The notes beneath the pieces were generated by a model. That model made no database searches. It was given only the letters and a program-made list of their open reading frames with translations, and was not told where the DNA came from. From NCBI RefSeq assembly GCF_014645835.1, contig NZ_BMMM01000010.1, positions 1 through 64,000 of the forward strand: a stretch of 64,000 nt of DNA. The letters run 5' to 3'. The position numbers and the translations under genes are program-made. This stretch comes from Streptomyces albiflavescens. Lineage in GTDB: Bacteria > Actinomycetota > Actinomycetes > Streptomycetales > Streptomycetaceae. Of the stretch, positions 1 to 8,118 are shown piece by piece (positions within the stretch are counted from its first letter, which is position 1; every line of letters starts with the position of its first letter).

Positions 1-401
1 CTTTTTCCGATCCGATTTCCTCGGTGCTTTCCAGGTTTCCGCTTTTCGCGTTTCCCTTTCCGGCGGGTCCGACTCTATCAGATCCTTTCGGGCCTGACTC
101 CCAGTCAGCGGGTTTGTCTTCGCGGCTGTTGGGCCGTTCCGACGAGTGAGACTTTAGCGGATTCCTGGCTCCCGAGCTAATCGGGGTGGCGTCCTTTCGA
201 ACGCGGATTCCTCATTTCGCAAACACGCATGAAAACGAGCCCACGACGGATCGTCGTTCGTTGAGTGCTTGTTGCGGAATGGCTGTCCGGGGACCGACCG
301 GAGTCGACGCTCACGTCGGACAACTCGGAGAACAGTACGTAGCGGGCAGGGGTGTGTCAACTTCGCTCCGGGAACCGTCCCGGAGGCGTACTCTCCTCCC
401 C
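1..401. other. Non-coding region upstream of trpS leader
   Basis: I see no convincing gene here. It is less GC-rich than the rest of the window. The first 70 bases are pyrimidine-rich on the + strand with repeated TTTCC. A small stem (6 bp arms, 3-base loop) lies at 94-108. The right part must hold the trpS promoter, but I cannot place -35 and -10 boxes with confidence. The open frames here have no codon-position GC bias or recognisable motif. Confidence 0.5.
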
Positions 402-443
402 ATGACTACGCATACGTGCACCCAGCAGTGGTGGGCCGCCTGA
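402..443 (+). CDS. Trp-rich leader peptide of trpS attenuator (13 aa)
   Basis: A 13-codon ORF reads MTTHTCTQQWWAA, with two consecutive Trp codons (429-434) four codons before the TGA stop. A GGAGG-like element lies at 382-386. Its place immediately before a set of mutually exclusive hairpins is the hallmark of a ribosome-mediated attenuator: ribosomes stall at the tandem TGG codons when charged tRNA-Trp is scarce. The auxiliary, indolmycin-resistant TrpRS gene of S. coelicolor is known to be controlled this way. The peptide itself is expected to have no other function. Confidence 0.9.
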   Translation: MTTHTCTQQWWAA

Positions 444-497
444 CGGCGGCCGTGCTCACGTATGTACTCAACGGCCGCCGCCTCGGCGGCCGTTTTT
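434..497 (+). promoter_or_regulatory. Ribosome-mediated transcription attenuator of trpS
   Basis: Four segments can pair in two ways. Region 1 (434-440) pairs with region 2 (445-451); region 2 (444-453) also pairs perfectly over 10 bp with region 3 (471-480); region 3 pairs perfectly with region 4 (484-493), which is followed by TTTTT at 493-497. Pairing 1:2 plus 3:4 gives termination. A ribosome stalled on the two Trp codons would cover region 1, free region 2 to pair with 3, and allow read-through into trpS. Confidence 0.9.
471..497 (+). terminator. Intrinsic terminator of the trpS attenuator
   Basis: A 10-bp perfect GC stem (471-480 with 484-493), a 3-base loop, then a run of five T. It is the only clear U-tailed terminator noticed in the window and lies 60 bases before the trpS start. 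Confidence 0.88.
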
Positions 498-557
498 GTG
501 TCTCCCTCCTGGAGAGCCGGCCGGTGGGCGCGGCGGCCTCGACCAGGAGGTGGAGAG

Positions 558-1559
558 ATGACGCGGGTCTTCAGTGGGGTCAAGCCGACCGGGCATCTGA
601 CGCTGGGGAACTACCTGGGGGCCGTGCGGCGGTGGGCCGACGTCGATCAGCACCGGGCCGACGCCCTGTTCTGCATCGTCGATCTGCACGCGTTGACGGT
701 GGACCACGATCCCGGGCGGGTGCGCAGGCTCAGTAGGCAGGCGGCGACGCTGTTGCTTGCGTCGGGGCTCGATCCGGAGCTGTGCACCGTGTTCGTACAG
801 AGTCATGTGGACGAGCACGCGCGGCTGTCGTACCTGCTGGAGTGCGTCGCGACCGACGGGGAGATGCGGCGGATGATCCAGTACAAGGAGAAGGCCGCCC
901 GCGAGCGGGATCGGGGCGGGAGTGTGCGGCTGTCGCTGCTGACCTATCCGGTGCTGATGGCGGCGGACATCCTGGCGTACGGGACAGATGAGGTGCCCGT
1001 CGGTGACGATCAGGCGCAGCATGTCGAGCTGACCCGGGATCTGGCGGTGCGGTTCAACCAGCGTTATGGGCACACGTTCGTGGTGCCTCGGGTCACGCGT
1101 CCGGAGGTGGCTGCGCGGGTCATGAATCTGCAGGAGCCGACGTCGAAGATGGGGAAGAGCGACGACGTCGGACCAGGGGTCGTCTATCTGCTCGACGAGC
1201 CGGATGTCGTGCGGAAGAAGATCATGCGGGCCGTGACGGACAGCGGGCGCGATGTCGAGTACGACCGGGTGGGGCGACCGGGGGTCTCGAATCTGCTGGA
1301 GATTCTCGCTGCCTGCGAGGGTGGGAACCCCGAAGCCTTGAGCGGTGTATATGAGTCGTACGGCGCTTTGAAGAAGGACACCGCAGAGGCCGTGGTCGAG
1401 CTCCTCAGGCCCGTACAGGAAAGGCACAAGCAGTTGTGCGCGGATCCTGCGTACGTGGAGGGGGTGTTGCGAGACGGTGCGGAGAAAGCCAAAGAGATGG
1501 CCAGGCCAAGGGTGGATGCGGCGTACAGGGCAATCGGTTTGCTCCCCGCGGCGGAATAG
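558..1559 (+). CDS. trpS: Tryptophanyl-tRNA synthetase (TrpRS)
   Basis: Class I aminoacyl-tRNA synthetase charging tRNA-Trp, 333 aa, a normal length for bacterial TrpRS. The HIGH-type signature appears as HLTLGN at residues 13-18 and the KMSKS-type loop as KMGKS at 197-201. The ATG at 558 follows a strong GGAGG at 546-550; a longer in-frame ORF would run through the attenuator hairpins and is rejected. The Trp attenuator just upstream suggests this is the inducible, auxiliary type known in S. coelicolor as the indolmycin-resistant TrpRS1. That equivalence is inferred from context, not from active-site residues I can prove. Confidence 0.95.
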   Translation: MTRVFSGVKPTGHLTLGNYLGAVRRWADVDQHRADALFCIVDLHALTVDHDPGRVRRLSRQAATLLLASGLDPELCTVFVQSHVDEHARLSYLLECVATDGEMRRMIQYKEKAARERDRGGSVRLSLLTYPVLMAADILAYGTDEVPVGDDQAQHVELTRDLAVRFNQRYGHTFVVPRVTRPEVAARVMNLQEPTSKMGKSDDVGPGVVYLLDEPDVVRKKIMRAVTDSGRDVEYDRVGRPGVSNLLEILAACEGGNPEALSGVYESYGALKKDTAEAVVELLRPVQERHKQLCADPAYVEGVLRDGAEKAKEMARPRVDAAYRAIGLLPAAE

Positions 1560-1561
1560 CT

Positions 1562-1620
1562 GACCGCCGTCCCGCAGCTCCGGCTGGACCGCCGTCCCGC
1601 TGCTCCGGCTGCTCCGGCTG
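1562..1620. repeat. 25-bp tandem repeat downstream of trpS
   Basis: Two adjacent 25-bp copies (1562-1586 and 1587-1611) differ at one base and are followed by a partial 9-bp copy. The array begins 2 bases after the trpS stop codon, in the gap between the convergent trpS and proC genes. Confidence 0.75.
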
Positions 1621-1766
1621 CTGGGCTTTCGCCGCAGTCGCCGCTGTGGGCAATCGTCCCGCAGGCCGATGGGGGGCCGGTGGGCACGGCCTGGAGCGCC
1701 GGGGGCCCTATCAGCGAGGCTCAGTCCCGGCGCCGGGGGCAGCGCACCCCCAGTGCCGGGCACGGG

Positions 1767-2579
1767 TCAGCTGTTGTTGCCGGAGGCGAGCTGGCGGCTG
1801 CGGTCACGGGCGGCTTCCAGCGCGGCGATGAGCGCGGCACGCACCCCGTGGTTCTCCAGTTCGCGGATCGCGTTGATCGTGGTGCCCGCGGGGGACGTGA
1901 CGTTCTCGCGGAGCTTCACGGGGTGCTCCCCGCTGTCGCGGAGCATCACGGCGGCGCCGATGGCGGACTGGACGATCAGGTCGTGCGCCTTGTCGCGGGG
2001 CAGGCCGAGCAGGATGCCCGCGTCCGTCATGGCCTCGACCAAGTAGAAGAAGTACGCCGGTCCCGAGCCGGAGAGGGCGGTGCAGGCGTCCTGCTGGGAC
2101 TCGGGGACGCGGAGCGTCTTGCCGACGGCGCCGAAGATCTCCTCTGCGTGCGCGAGGTGCTCGGCGGTGGCGTGGCTGCCGGCGGAGATGACGGACATGG
2201 CCTCGTCGACGAGGGCGGGGGTGTTCGTCATGACACGGACGACTGGGGTGCCTGTGGCCAGGCGCTCCTCGAAGAAGGAGGTGGGGATGCCTGCCGCGCC
2301 GCTGATGACCAGGCGGTCGGTGGGGATGTGCGGGGCGAGTTCGTCGAGGAGGGTGCCCATGTCCTGCGGCTTGACGGTGAGGATCAGGGTGTCGGCGGCT
2401 TTCGCTGCCTCCGGGTTGGTGACCGGGGTGACTCCGTAGCGATCGTGGAGTTCCTTGGCTCGCTCGGGGCGGCGGGCGGTGACCAGGAGGTCGGTGGGGG
2501 CCCAGCCGGCTCGGATCATTCCGCTGAGCAGCGCTTCGCCGATCTTGCCGGTGCCTAGGACTGCGACTTTCTGGGTCAT
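1767..2579 (-). CDS. proC: Pyrroline-5-carboxylate reductase
   Basis: Catalyses the last step of proline synthesis, NAD(P)H-dependent reduction of pyrroline-5-carboxylate. The protein is 270 aa. It has an N-terminal Rossmann motif GTGKIGEALL at about 9-18, the ILTVKP segment of the family, and the C-terminal dimerisation signature with GSGPAYFF and a long helix ending in TSPAGTT. Start at the ATG at 2579. It converges on trpS and stands alone; the upstream exporter permease ends 152 bp away on the same strand. Confidence 0.96.
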   Translation of the reverse strand: MTQKVAVLGTGKIGEALLSGMIRAGWAPTDLLVTARRPERAKELHDRYGVTPVTNPEAAKAADTLILTVKPQDMGTLLDELAPHIPTDRLVISGAAGIPTSFFEERLATGTPVVRVMTNTPALVDEAMSVISAGSHATAEHLAHAEEIFGAVGKTLRVPESQQDACTALSGSGPAYFFYLVEAMTDAGILLGLPRDKAHDLIVQSAIGAAVMLRDSGEHPVKLRENVTSPAGTTINAIRELENHGVRAALIAALEAARDRSRQLASGNNS

Positions 2580-2731
2580 GGTGCGGGTGCCCTCCGAGGG
2601 GTGCGTCGTCCGGGGGCCATCCTCGCACCGGGGGTGCCGGTCGGGTGGGGCTGTCCGTTGGGCGGGACGCCTGACGGGTGCCGTCCGGGCGACGCGACTG
2701 CCCGCAGCTGCAGCTACGGGCGTCGGCTGCG

Positions 2732-3538
2732 TCATGCCGTTCGGCGCCTCAGTGTGGCTGCGCCCAAGGTCAGTACGAGGAGAGCGCAGCCCGCCACGAT
2801 CAGTGCGTCGCGGACGAAGTCGGCTGTCATGTCGGTGTGTTTGAGGACTTCGTTCATGCCGTCGACGGCGTAGGACATGGGGAGGACGTCGGAGACGGCT
2901 TCGAGGGCGGGGTGCATGTTGGGGCGGGGGGTGAAGAGGCCGCAGAGGAGGAGTTGGGGGAAGATCACGGCCGGCATGAACTGGACCGCCTGGTATTCGG
3001 AGGCCGCGAAGGCCGAGACGAAGAGGCCGAGGGCGGTGCCGAGGAGCGCGTCGAGCAGGGCGACGAGCAGGAGCAGCCAGGGGGAGCCGACCACGTCCAG
3101 GCCAAGGAACCAGACCGCCAGGCCGGTGGCCAGGGCCGACTGGACGATGGCCAGGGCGCCGAAGGCCAGGGCGTAGCCGGCGATCAGGTCGCCCTTGCCG
3201 AGGGGCATGGCGAGGAGGCGTTCGAGGGTGCCCGAGGTGCGCTCGCGGAGGGTGGCGATCGAGGTCACCAGGAACATCGTGATCAGCGGGAAGATCCCGA
3301 GGAGGGAGGCGCCGATGGAGTCGAAGGTGAGCGGGCTGCCGTCGAACACGTAGCGGAGCAGTACGAGCATCACGCACGGGATGAGGATCATCAGCGCGAT
3401 GGTGCGCGGGTCATGGCGGAGTTGGCGCAGCACGCGCGTCGCGGTGGCGGTGGTGCGGGAGAGGTTGAGGGCGCTCGGGCGTGACATCGGGGTCGCGGGC
3501 TTGCCTGTGCTGACGCTCGTGGGTGCGGTGGTGCTCAT
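2732..3538 (-). CDS. ABC-2 type exporter, permease subunit
   Basis: Integral membrane subunit of an ABC exporter, 268 aa, with about six hydrophobic segments (first near residues 48-62, last near 243-262) and a charged cytoplasmic N-terminus. Between segments 2 and 3 sits the ABC-2 family feature RERTSGTLERLLAMPL. Its ATG overlaps the stop of the ATPase gene (ATGA, 3535-3538), so the two are translationally coupled. Related systems export drugs, but the substrate here is unknown. Confidence 0.9.
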   Translation of the reverse strand: MSTTAPTSVSTGKPATPMSRPSALNLSRTTATATRVLRQLRHDPRTIALMILIPCVMLVLLRYVFDGSPLTFDSIGASLLGIFPLITMFLVTSIATLRERTSGTLERLLAMPLGKGDLIAGYALAFGALAIVQSALATGLAVWFLGLDVVGSPWLLLLVALLDALLGTALGLFVSAFAASEYQAVQFMPAVIFPQLLLCGLFTPRPNMHPALEAVSDVLPMSYAVDGMNEVLKHTDMTADFVRDALIVAGCALLVLTLGAATLRRRTA

Positions 3539-4407
3539 CGGACGGTCTCCTTGCGGGGGTGCTCACCAGACGTTGAGCCGGTGCCGGCCGCGTCGCCCGT
3601 TGCGGTCCGGTTGCCCGCCGCGATCGCCTCGTCGACCAGGTGGAGGAAGGCGGCTTCGACGGTGTCGGAGCCGGTGCGGTCACGCAGGGCGTCGGGGGTG
3701 TCGTCGGCGAGGATCTCGCCCTCGCGCATCAGGAGCAGGCGATGGCAGCGCTCGGCCTCGTCCATGACGTGGGAGGAGATCAGGAGAGTCGCCTGGCGCT
3801 CCGCGGCGATGGCGTGGAAGAGGTTCCACAGGTCGCGGCGCAGGACCGGGTCGAGGCCGACGGTGGGTTCGTCGAGGACCAGGAGCTCCGGGGTGCCGAG
3901 CAGGGCGACCGCGAGGGAGACGCGGCTGCGCTGGCCGCCGGAGAGGTTGCCGGCGAGGGAGTCGGCGTGGGAGGTGAGGTCGACATCGGCGACGGCCTGG
4001 GTGACGTTGGCGCGGCGGCGTTCGGCGGCGGCGCGGCCCGGGTCGAGGATCGCGGCGAAGTAGTCGAGGTTCTGGCGGACGGTCAGGTCGTCGTAGACGG
4101 AGGGGGCTTGGGTGACGTAGCCGATGCGGGAGCGGAGGGCCGCGTGACCGGCGGGGTGACCGAGGACTTCGAGTGTGCCGGCGACCTTGGCCTGGGTACC
4201 GACCGTGGAGCGCATCAGGGTCGATTTGCCGCAGCCGGAGGGGCCGAGCAGACCGGTGATCTGGCCGCGCGGTACGGCGAAGTCGAGGCCGCGCAGGACG
4301 GTGCGTGTGCCCCGTACGACGGTGAGGCCTTCGGCGCGGACGGCGGGCGACTGCGCGGGGTCGGGTGAACCCGCGGGGTCGGGTGGGCGCGCGTTTATAA
4401 TCATCAC
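3535..4407 (-). CDS. ABC exporter, ATP-binding subunit
   Basis: Nucleotide-binding subunit of the exporter, about 290 aa. Walker A GPSGCGKS is at 55-62, followed by a Q-loop, the LSGGQ signature, Walker B LLVLDEP and the H-loop (SSHVMDEAE). A DrrA-like tail of about 60 residues follows. A longer frame reaches 4443, but a -10 box at 4414-4419 places the transcription start at about 4407, so a leaderless GTG at 4407 (or ATG at 4404) is more likely. A 22-bp palindrome covers the -10 and the start codon. Confidence 0.88.
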   Translation of the reverse strand: MMIINARPPDPAGSPDPAQSPAVRAEGLTVVRGTRTVLRGLDFAVPRGQITGLLGPSGCGKSTLMRSTVGTQAKVAGTLEVLGHPAGHAALRSRIGYVTQAPSVYDDLTVRQNLDYFAAILDPGRAAAERRRANVTQAVADVDLTSHADSLAGNLSGGQRSRVSLAVALLGTPELLVLDEPTVGLDPVLRRDLWNLFHAIAAERQATLLISSHVMDEAERCHRLLLMREGEILADDTPDALRDRTGSDTVEAAFLHLVDEAIAAGNRTATGDAAGTGSTSGEHPRKETVR

Positions 4408-4443
4408 TCGATGAATATTCCTCCCGCGGGGCGGGATGGTCAA
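4397..4443 (-). promoter_or_regulatory. Promoter and palindromic operator of the ABC exporter
   Basis: On the minus strand a TTGACC -35 (4443-4438) and an AATATT -10 (4419-4414) are 18 bases apart. A 22-bp imperfect palindrome, 9-bp arms with one mismatch and a 4-base centre, spans 4397-4418 and covers the -10, the predicted transcript start and the start codon. This layout suits a repressor that blocks RNA polymerase. No regulator gene lies next to the transporter, so it must act from elsewhere. Confidence 0.6.
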
Positions 4444-4702
4444 GCCCCGTCGCGCCAGACGGCGCAGGCGCGCGTCGGCGTGATCGGAACGGGACGCTCC
4501 GGCGCGTAGCGGGGTGGCGCACTCCCGTCTTCACGCGGCGGTTACACGGAAGGGCTGCGCGATCAACTTCCGTTACCGACAATGGATTTCAGTGCGCGGT
4601 CCAGCACCCAAGTGGGTGTGCGCGTCGCGTCGTACGTCCGCCGTGCCCTCCCCCGGCCCGGCACCCACGCATCTCCCGCTCCCCATCGGAGGTGCCGTTG
4701 TC

Positions 4703-6124
4703 ATGCGTAAAGCGGATCTGTTCGCGTCCCTCGTCGTGTTTCTCGTCGCGCTGCCCCTGTGCGTGGGGGTCGCCATGGCCTCCGGTGTGCCCGCCGAGTT
4801 GGGCCTGGTGACCGGGATCGTCGGCGGGCTGGTCGCCGGAATACTGCCCGGCAGCAGCCTGCAGGTCAGCGGGCCCGCGGCCGGGCTGACCGTGCTCGTG
4901 TACGAGGCGGTGCAGTCGTACGGCGTGCGGGCGCTGGGTGTGCTGGTGCTCGCGGCCGGACTGGTGCAGCTCGGGCTCGGGGTACTGCGGCTCGGGCGGT
5001 GGTTCCGGGCCGTGTCCGTGTCCGTGGTGCAAGGAATGCTCGCCGGCATCGGGCTCGTGCTGATCGCGGGTCAGGTGTACGCGATGGGCGACGCGACCGC
5101 GCCCGCGAGCGGGCTCGGGAAGATCGCCGGGCTGGTGTCGCTGCCCGGCGCCGCCGACCCGGTGGCGCTGGCGATCGGCGGCGCCACCGTGGTCGTACTC
5201 CTGCTGTGGCCGCGATGGCGGCGGGGGGCGCTTGTGGTGCCCGCGCCGCTGCTGGCGGTGGGGCTCGCGTCGGCCGTGACCGGGGTGTTCGAGCTGTCCG
5301 TGCGGCGGGTCGAGGTGCGCGGGCTGCTCGATGCCGTACGGCTCCCGTCCCCGAGTGATGTGGGGCGGCTCACGGAAGTGGGCGTGATCGGGACGGTGCT
5401 GGCGTTCGCGCTGATCGCGTCGGCCGAGTCCTTGTTCAGTGCGGCGGCCGTGGACCGGCTGCACCGGGGGCCGCGGACCGACTACGACCGGGAGTTGATC
5501 GCGCAGGGCGCGGGGAATGCCGTGTGCGGGGTGCTCGGGGCGCTGCCGATGACCGCGGTGATCGTGCGGAGTGCGGCGAATGTGCAGGCCGGGGCGCGGA
5601 CGAAGGTGTCGCGTGTGCTGCACGGGGTGTGGTTACTGCTCTTCACGGCCGTGGTGCCCGGCGTCCTCGGACTGATTCCCGTGGCGGCGCTGGCGGGGCT
5701 GCTCGTGCACGCGGGCTGCAAGCTGGTGCCGGTACGGGAGTTGAGGCCGCTGTGGCGGGCGCATCGAGGGGAACTGGTGGTGCTCACCGTGACGGCGGTG
5801 GCGATCGTGGCCGGAAACCTGTTCGAGGGCGTGCTGGTCGGGCTGGCGCTGGCCGTGGCCAAGACCGCGTGGGAGATCAGTCACGTGCACATCGAGACCG
5901 AGGACCGGGGGGCCTCCGGAATGGTCGTACGGGTGGTCGGCAATGCGACCTTCCTACGGCTGCCCAAACTGCTGGACGCCTTGGAGGCGTTGCCGCACGA
6001 CCGGGACGTACGACTGGAGTTGGGCGGGTTGCGGCATGTGGACCACGCCTGTGCGGCGGCCCTGGAGGGATGGGCCGCCGGGCGGGATCACGAACAGGTC
6101 GCCACCAGCAGGTCCACGACGTAG
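4703..6124 (+). CDS. SulP family anion transporter
   Basis: A 473-aa SLC26/SulP-type membrane protein, with about ten or more hydrophobic segments from residue 5 to about 390 and a short C-terminal STAS-like region (about 395-465). The N-terminus matches the SulP core: LPLCVGVAMASG, then the LQVSGPAAGLTV segment near residue 52. The likely substrate is sulfate, bicarbonate or another anion. The ATG at 4703 follows GGAGGTG at 4688-4694. Residue 311 is encoded by TTA (5633-5635), the rare codon read by bldA tRNA in Streptomyces. The last 37 bp overlap the convergent methyltransferase gene. Confidence 0.9.
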   Translation: MRKADLFASLVVFLVALPLCVGVAMASGVPAELGLVTGIVGGLVAGILPGSSLQVSGPAAGLTVLVYEAVQSYGVRALGVLVLAAGLVQLGLGVLRLGRWFRAVSVSVVQGMLAGIGLVLIAGQVYAMGDATAPASGLGKIAGLVSLPGAADPVALAIGGATVVVLLLWPRWRRGALVVPAPLLAVGLASAVTGVFELSVRRVEVRGLLDAVRLPSPSDVGRLTEVGVIGTVLAFALIASAESLFSAAAVDRLHRGPRTDYDRELIAQGAGNAVCGVLGALPMTAVIVRSAANVQAGARTKVSRVLHGVWLLLFTAVVPGVLGLIPVAALAGLLVHAGCKLVPVRELRPLWRAHRGELVVLTVTAVAIVAGNLFEGVLVGLALAVAKTAWEISHVHIETEDRGASGMVVRVVGNATFLRLPKLLDALEALPHDRDVRLELGGLRHVDHACAAALEGWAAGRDHEQVATSRSTT

Positions 6125-6879
6125 GTCTCCTCCACGATTCCGTCCGGGAAGGTCTGGAGGAGGTGACCCCTCTCCTCGGCGAAGAATTCCGCGGTGCGTT
6201 CCTCGCCGAGGACCAGGAACGCCGAGTGGCTGCCGATGTTGGCGAGGTGCGTGTCCACGGGGACGCGGCGGCTCCAGCGGACCTGGCGGCGGTCGAAGGC
6301 GAGTCGGCCGCTCGGGTCGGCGGCGAGGGTCGACGCGGCCCTTGCCCCGCTGCCGCTCTTTTCGACCACCTGGTCGATGCCGAGATAGCGCTCGGCGCGG
6401 TCGGCGGCCTCGACGATCCACGGGACGTCCAGGGCCTCGGTGTTCCACCAGAGCGCGAGGGCGCCGCCCGGGCGCAGAACGCGCAAGGCCTCCGGCACGG
6501 AGCGGGCCGTGTCGGTCCAGTGCCAGGACTGGGCATAGGTGAGGAAGTCGGCGGAGGCGGTGGCGACGGGGAGGGCGTTGCCGTCGCCCCGGACGATCGG
6601 GATGTGGGGGTGAGCGCGACGGAATTCGGCGGTCATGCCGTCGCCGGGTTCGACGGCGAGGACATCCGCGCCCCTTTCGCGGAGGAGGGCGGTCGCGATG
6701 CCGGTGCCCGCACCTACGTCGATGACCTTCGCTCCGGTGAGGGGGCGGGCCGCGAGGGCTTCGATCGCGTCGAGGAGGGCGGGTGGGTACGAGGGGCGGT
6801 TTGCGGCGTATTGGGCTGCTGCGGAGTTGAAGGAGTGAGCTCGGGTGGGGGTGGCGGGCTGGGGTGGGGGTGTCGTCAT
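6088..6879 (-). CDS. Class I SAM-dependent methyltransferase
   Basis: A 263-aa methyltransferase of the UbiE/Methyltransf_11 type. The SAM-binding glycine motif VIDVGAGTGIAT is near residues 52-63, with an acidic residue at the end of strand 2 (AVEPGD) and the motif VLRPGG after strand 4. The N-terminus (FNSAAAQYAANRP) is typical of a large family of uncharacterised actinobacterial methyltransferases. The substrate is unknown. It overlaps the sulP gene tail-to-tail by 37 bp. Confidence 0.88.
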   Translation of the reverse strand: MTTPPPQPATPTRAHSFNSAAAQYAANRPSYPPALLDAIEALAARPLTGAKVIDVGAGTGIATALLRERGADVLAVEPGDGMTAEFRRAHPHIPIVRGDGNALPVATASADFLTYAQSWHWTDTARSVPEALRVLRPGGALALWWNTEALDVPWIVEAADRAERYLGIDQVVEKSGSGARAASTLAADPSGRLAFDRRQVRWSRRVPVDTHLANIGSHSAFLVLGEERTAEFFAEERGHLLQTFPDGIVEETYVVDLLVATCS

Positions 6880-6895
6880 GCCGTCATGGTGACGG

Positions 6896-7019
6896 GTGGG
6901 CCGGGGGCGGAGGTAGGGGGTTTTCGCCCCCTCCGCCCCTACCCGGCGCGTACCTGAGGGCCGCGCCCCGAGCCCCCGTTGTCGCGCCGACGCGCCCGTC
7001 CTCGAACGCCGGACGGGCC
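6896..7019. other. Streptomyces-type GC-rich intergenic filler
   Basis: Non-coding. It contains a GGGGGTTTTCGCCCCCTC-like block that recurs near 22757, and an arm of the type CGAACGCCGGA that recurs near 39424. Such blocks are dispersed in Streptomyces intergenic DNA and may act as terminators. Confidence 0.45.
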
Positions 7020-7200
7020 CTAGGTCCTGTCGTCAAATTCCCGTCGTCCGCCCGGAGGGCGGGCCCTGCGGCGTCAGGTGCGTGCTCTCGGCGTGCCGGG
7101 CACAGGCCCTCGTACTGGATGTACTTGGGTCTGTGCCCGGTGCGGCGAGAGTGCGTGCATGGCGTCGCGGGGCAGACGGGAATTTGACGACAGGGCCTAG
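7020..7200. mobile_element. MITE-like hairpin element 1 (181 bp)
   Basis: Terminal inverted repeats of 26 bp (7020-7045 and 7175-7200) match except for one base. The interior continues to pair, with mostly transition-type mismatches, around a centre near 7110, so the whole element could fold into one long hairpin. Both outer ends are CTAG, consistent with a 4-bp target duplication. There is no transposase ORF. The right CTAG contains the TAG stop codon of the next gene. It shares a 33-bp interior core (7068-7100) with the element at 14576-14680. Confidence 0.78.
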
Positions 7201-7697
7201 GAGCGGCGGCCTCGCTTGCGGGACGGGTTGCCGGTGCGGCGCTTGGTGCGGCGCTCGTACTGCTCTCGTGCCGTCTGGTACTCCGCGCGGTGGAGTTTCT
7301 CGCCCGGGGCCTCGGTGAGGGAGCGGAAGAAGTAGGCGAGGAGTGAGCCGATGAACCCGATGGCCAGAAGTCCGCGCAGGGAGGCCTGGCGGTCGGGGTC
7401 GGGGCGCTTGCCGAACGCGTCCCAGGTGTGGCGGAACGCGAGGGCGCTGCAGACCGCGAACATCACCACGACCAGGACGGTCACGGGCTTGCCCACGTCC
7501 GCGATCGCCAGGCCCTGGTAGGCGAAGCGGAGGACGAAGCAGGCGGCCACCGCGGCCGCCAGGGCGCCCACGGCGACGCCGATACGGCGACCCGTGTAGC
7601 CGCCGTCGTGCTCCACCCAGGTCGTCCCGAAGAAACGCAGGGGTTCGGGCTGGGGCCCCGCGGGGGTACCGGTTGCGGTCTCGGTCTCGTCGCTCAC
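7197..7697 (-). CDS. Small conserved membrane protein
   Basis: A 166-aa protein with three or four hydrophobic segments (about residues 38-62, 72-87 and 109-125) and a very basic C-terminal tail (residues 149-166). I do not recognise a functional family; similar proteins occur in many Streptomyces. The GTG start at 7697 lies 6-7 bases after a GATAAT box (7709-7704), suggesting a leaderless transcript. Its TAG stop is the CTAG end of MITE-like element 1. Confidence 0.8.
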   Translation of the reverse strand: MSDETETATGTPAGPQPEPLRFFGTTWVEHDGGYTGRRIGVAVGALAAAVAACFVLRFAYQGLAIADVGKPVTVLVVVMFAVCSALAFRHTWDAFGKRPDPDRQASLRGLLAIGFIGSLLAYFFRSLTEAPGEKLHRAEYQTAREQYERRTKRRTGNPSRKRGRRS

Positions 7698-7748
7698 TCG
7701 ACGATTATCGCTCCGGTGGGTGTCGTGGGGCCTTCGCCGGGGCCTCGG

Positions 7749-8096
7749 TCAAGCGGAACACTTCGGGGCTACGTAGCCGTCGCTCCCCGTGTTCACGTAC
7801 GCGTCCGCCACGAACTGCCCGTTGGAGATGTTGTCCCAGATGTTCGACGTACCGTACGGACCGGTGACCGTCTCCCCCGGGGCCTGGCAGTAGATGGGGA
7901 CCCTTGAACCCGCCGGCAGGATGCGGACGATGCTGAAGTGCGCACCCGGGCCGCTCCGCACATTCAGGTTGACACCCGGTGCGATCGGGTACGTGCGCAG
8001 CGCGGCCGATGCCTGGGATCCGGCCCCCGCCACCATAAGGAGCGCAGCTGCGAGCCCTCCGACCAGCATGCCCCGTCTGCCCGACATCTTCTTCAC
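7749..8096 (-). CDS. Secreted SH3-like domain protein
   Basis: A 115-aa protein with a signal peptide (basic start, hydrophobic stretch 10-25, cleavage likely after ASA at 30-32). The mature part is one bacterial SH3-like domain, with the diagnostic LNVRSGPG, an IWDNI segment and paired cysteines. Such domains often bind cell-wall peptides. The GTG start follows a GGGGAGGGG Shine-Dalgarno. The next gene upstream encodes a close paralogue, so this is a tandem duplication. Confidence 0.85.
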   Translation of the reverse strand: MKKMSGRRGMLVGGLAAALLMVAGAGSQASAALRTYPIAPGVNLNVRSGPGAHFSIVRILPAGSRVPIYCQAPGETVTGPYGTSNIWDNISNGQFVADAYVNTGSDGYVAPKCSA

Positions 8097-8118
8097 GGCG
8101 CTTCCCCTCCCCTTGTCC

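Noticed and set aside
186..736. Overlapping + strand ORFs upstream of trpS
   Set aside because: They run through the attenuator, lack codon bias and homology; only the 13-codon leader at 402-443 is supported.
468..1763. Long minus-strand ORF opposite trpS
   Set aside because: It is a shadow of trpS typical of high-GC DNA; its His/Arg/Pro-rich translation has no domain.
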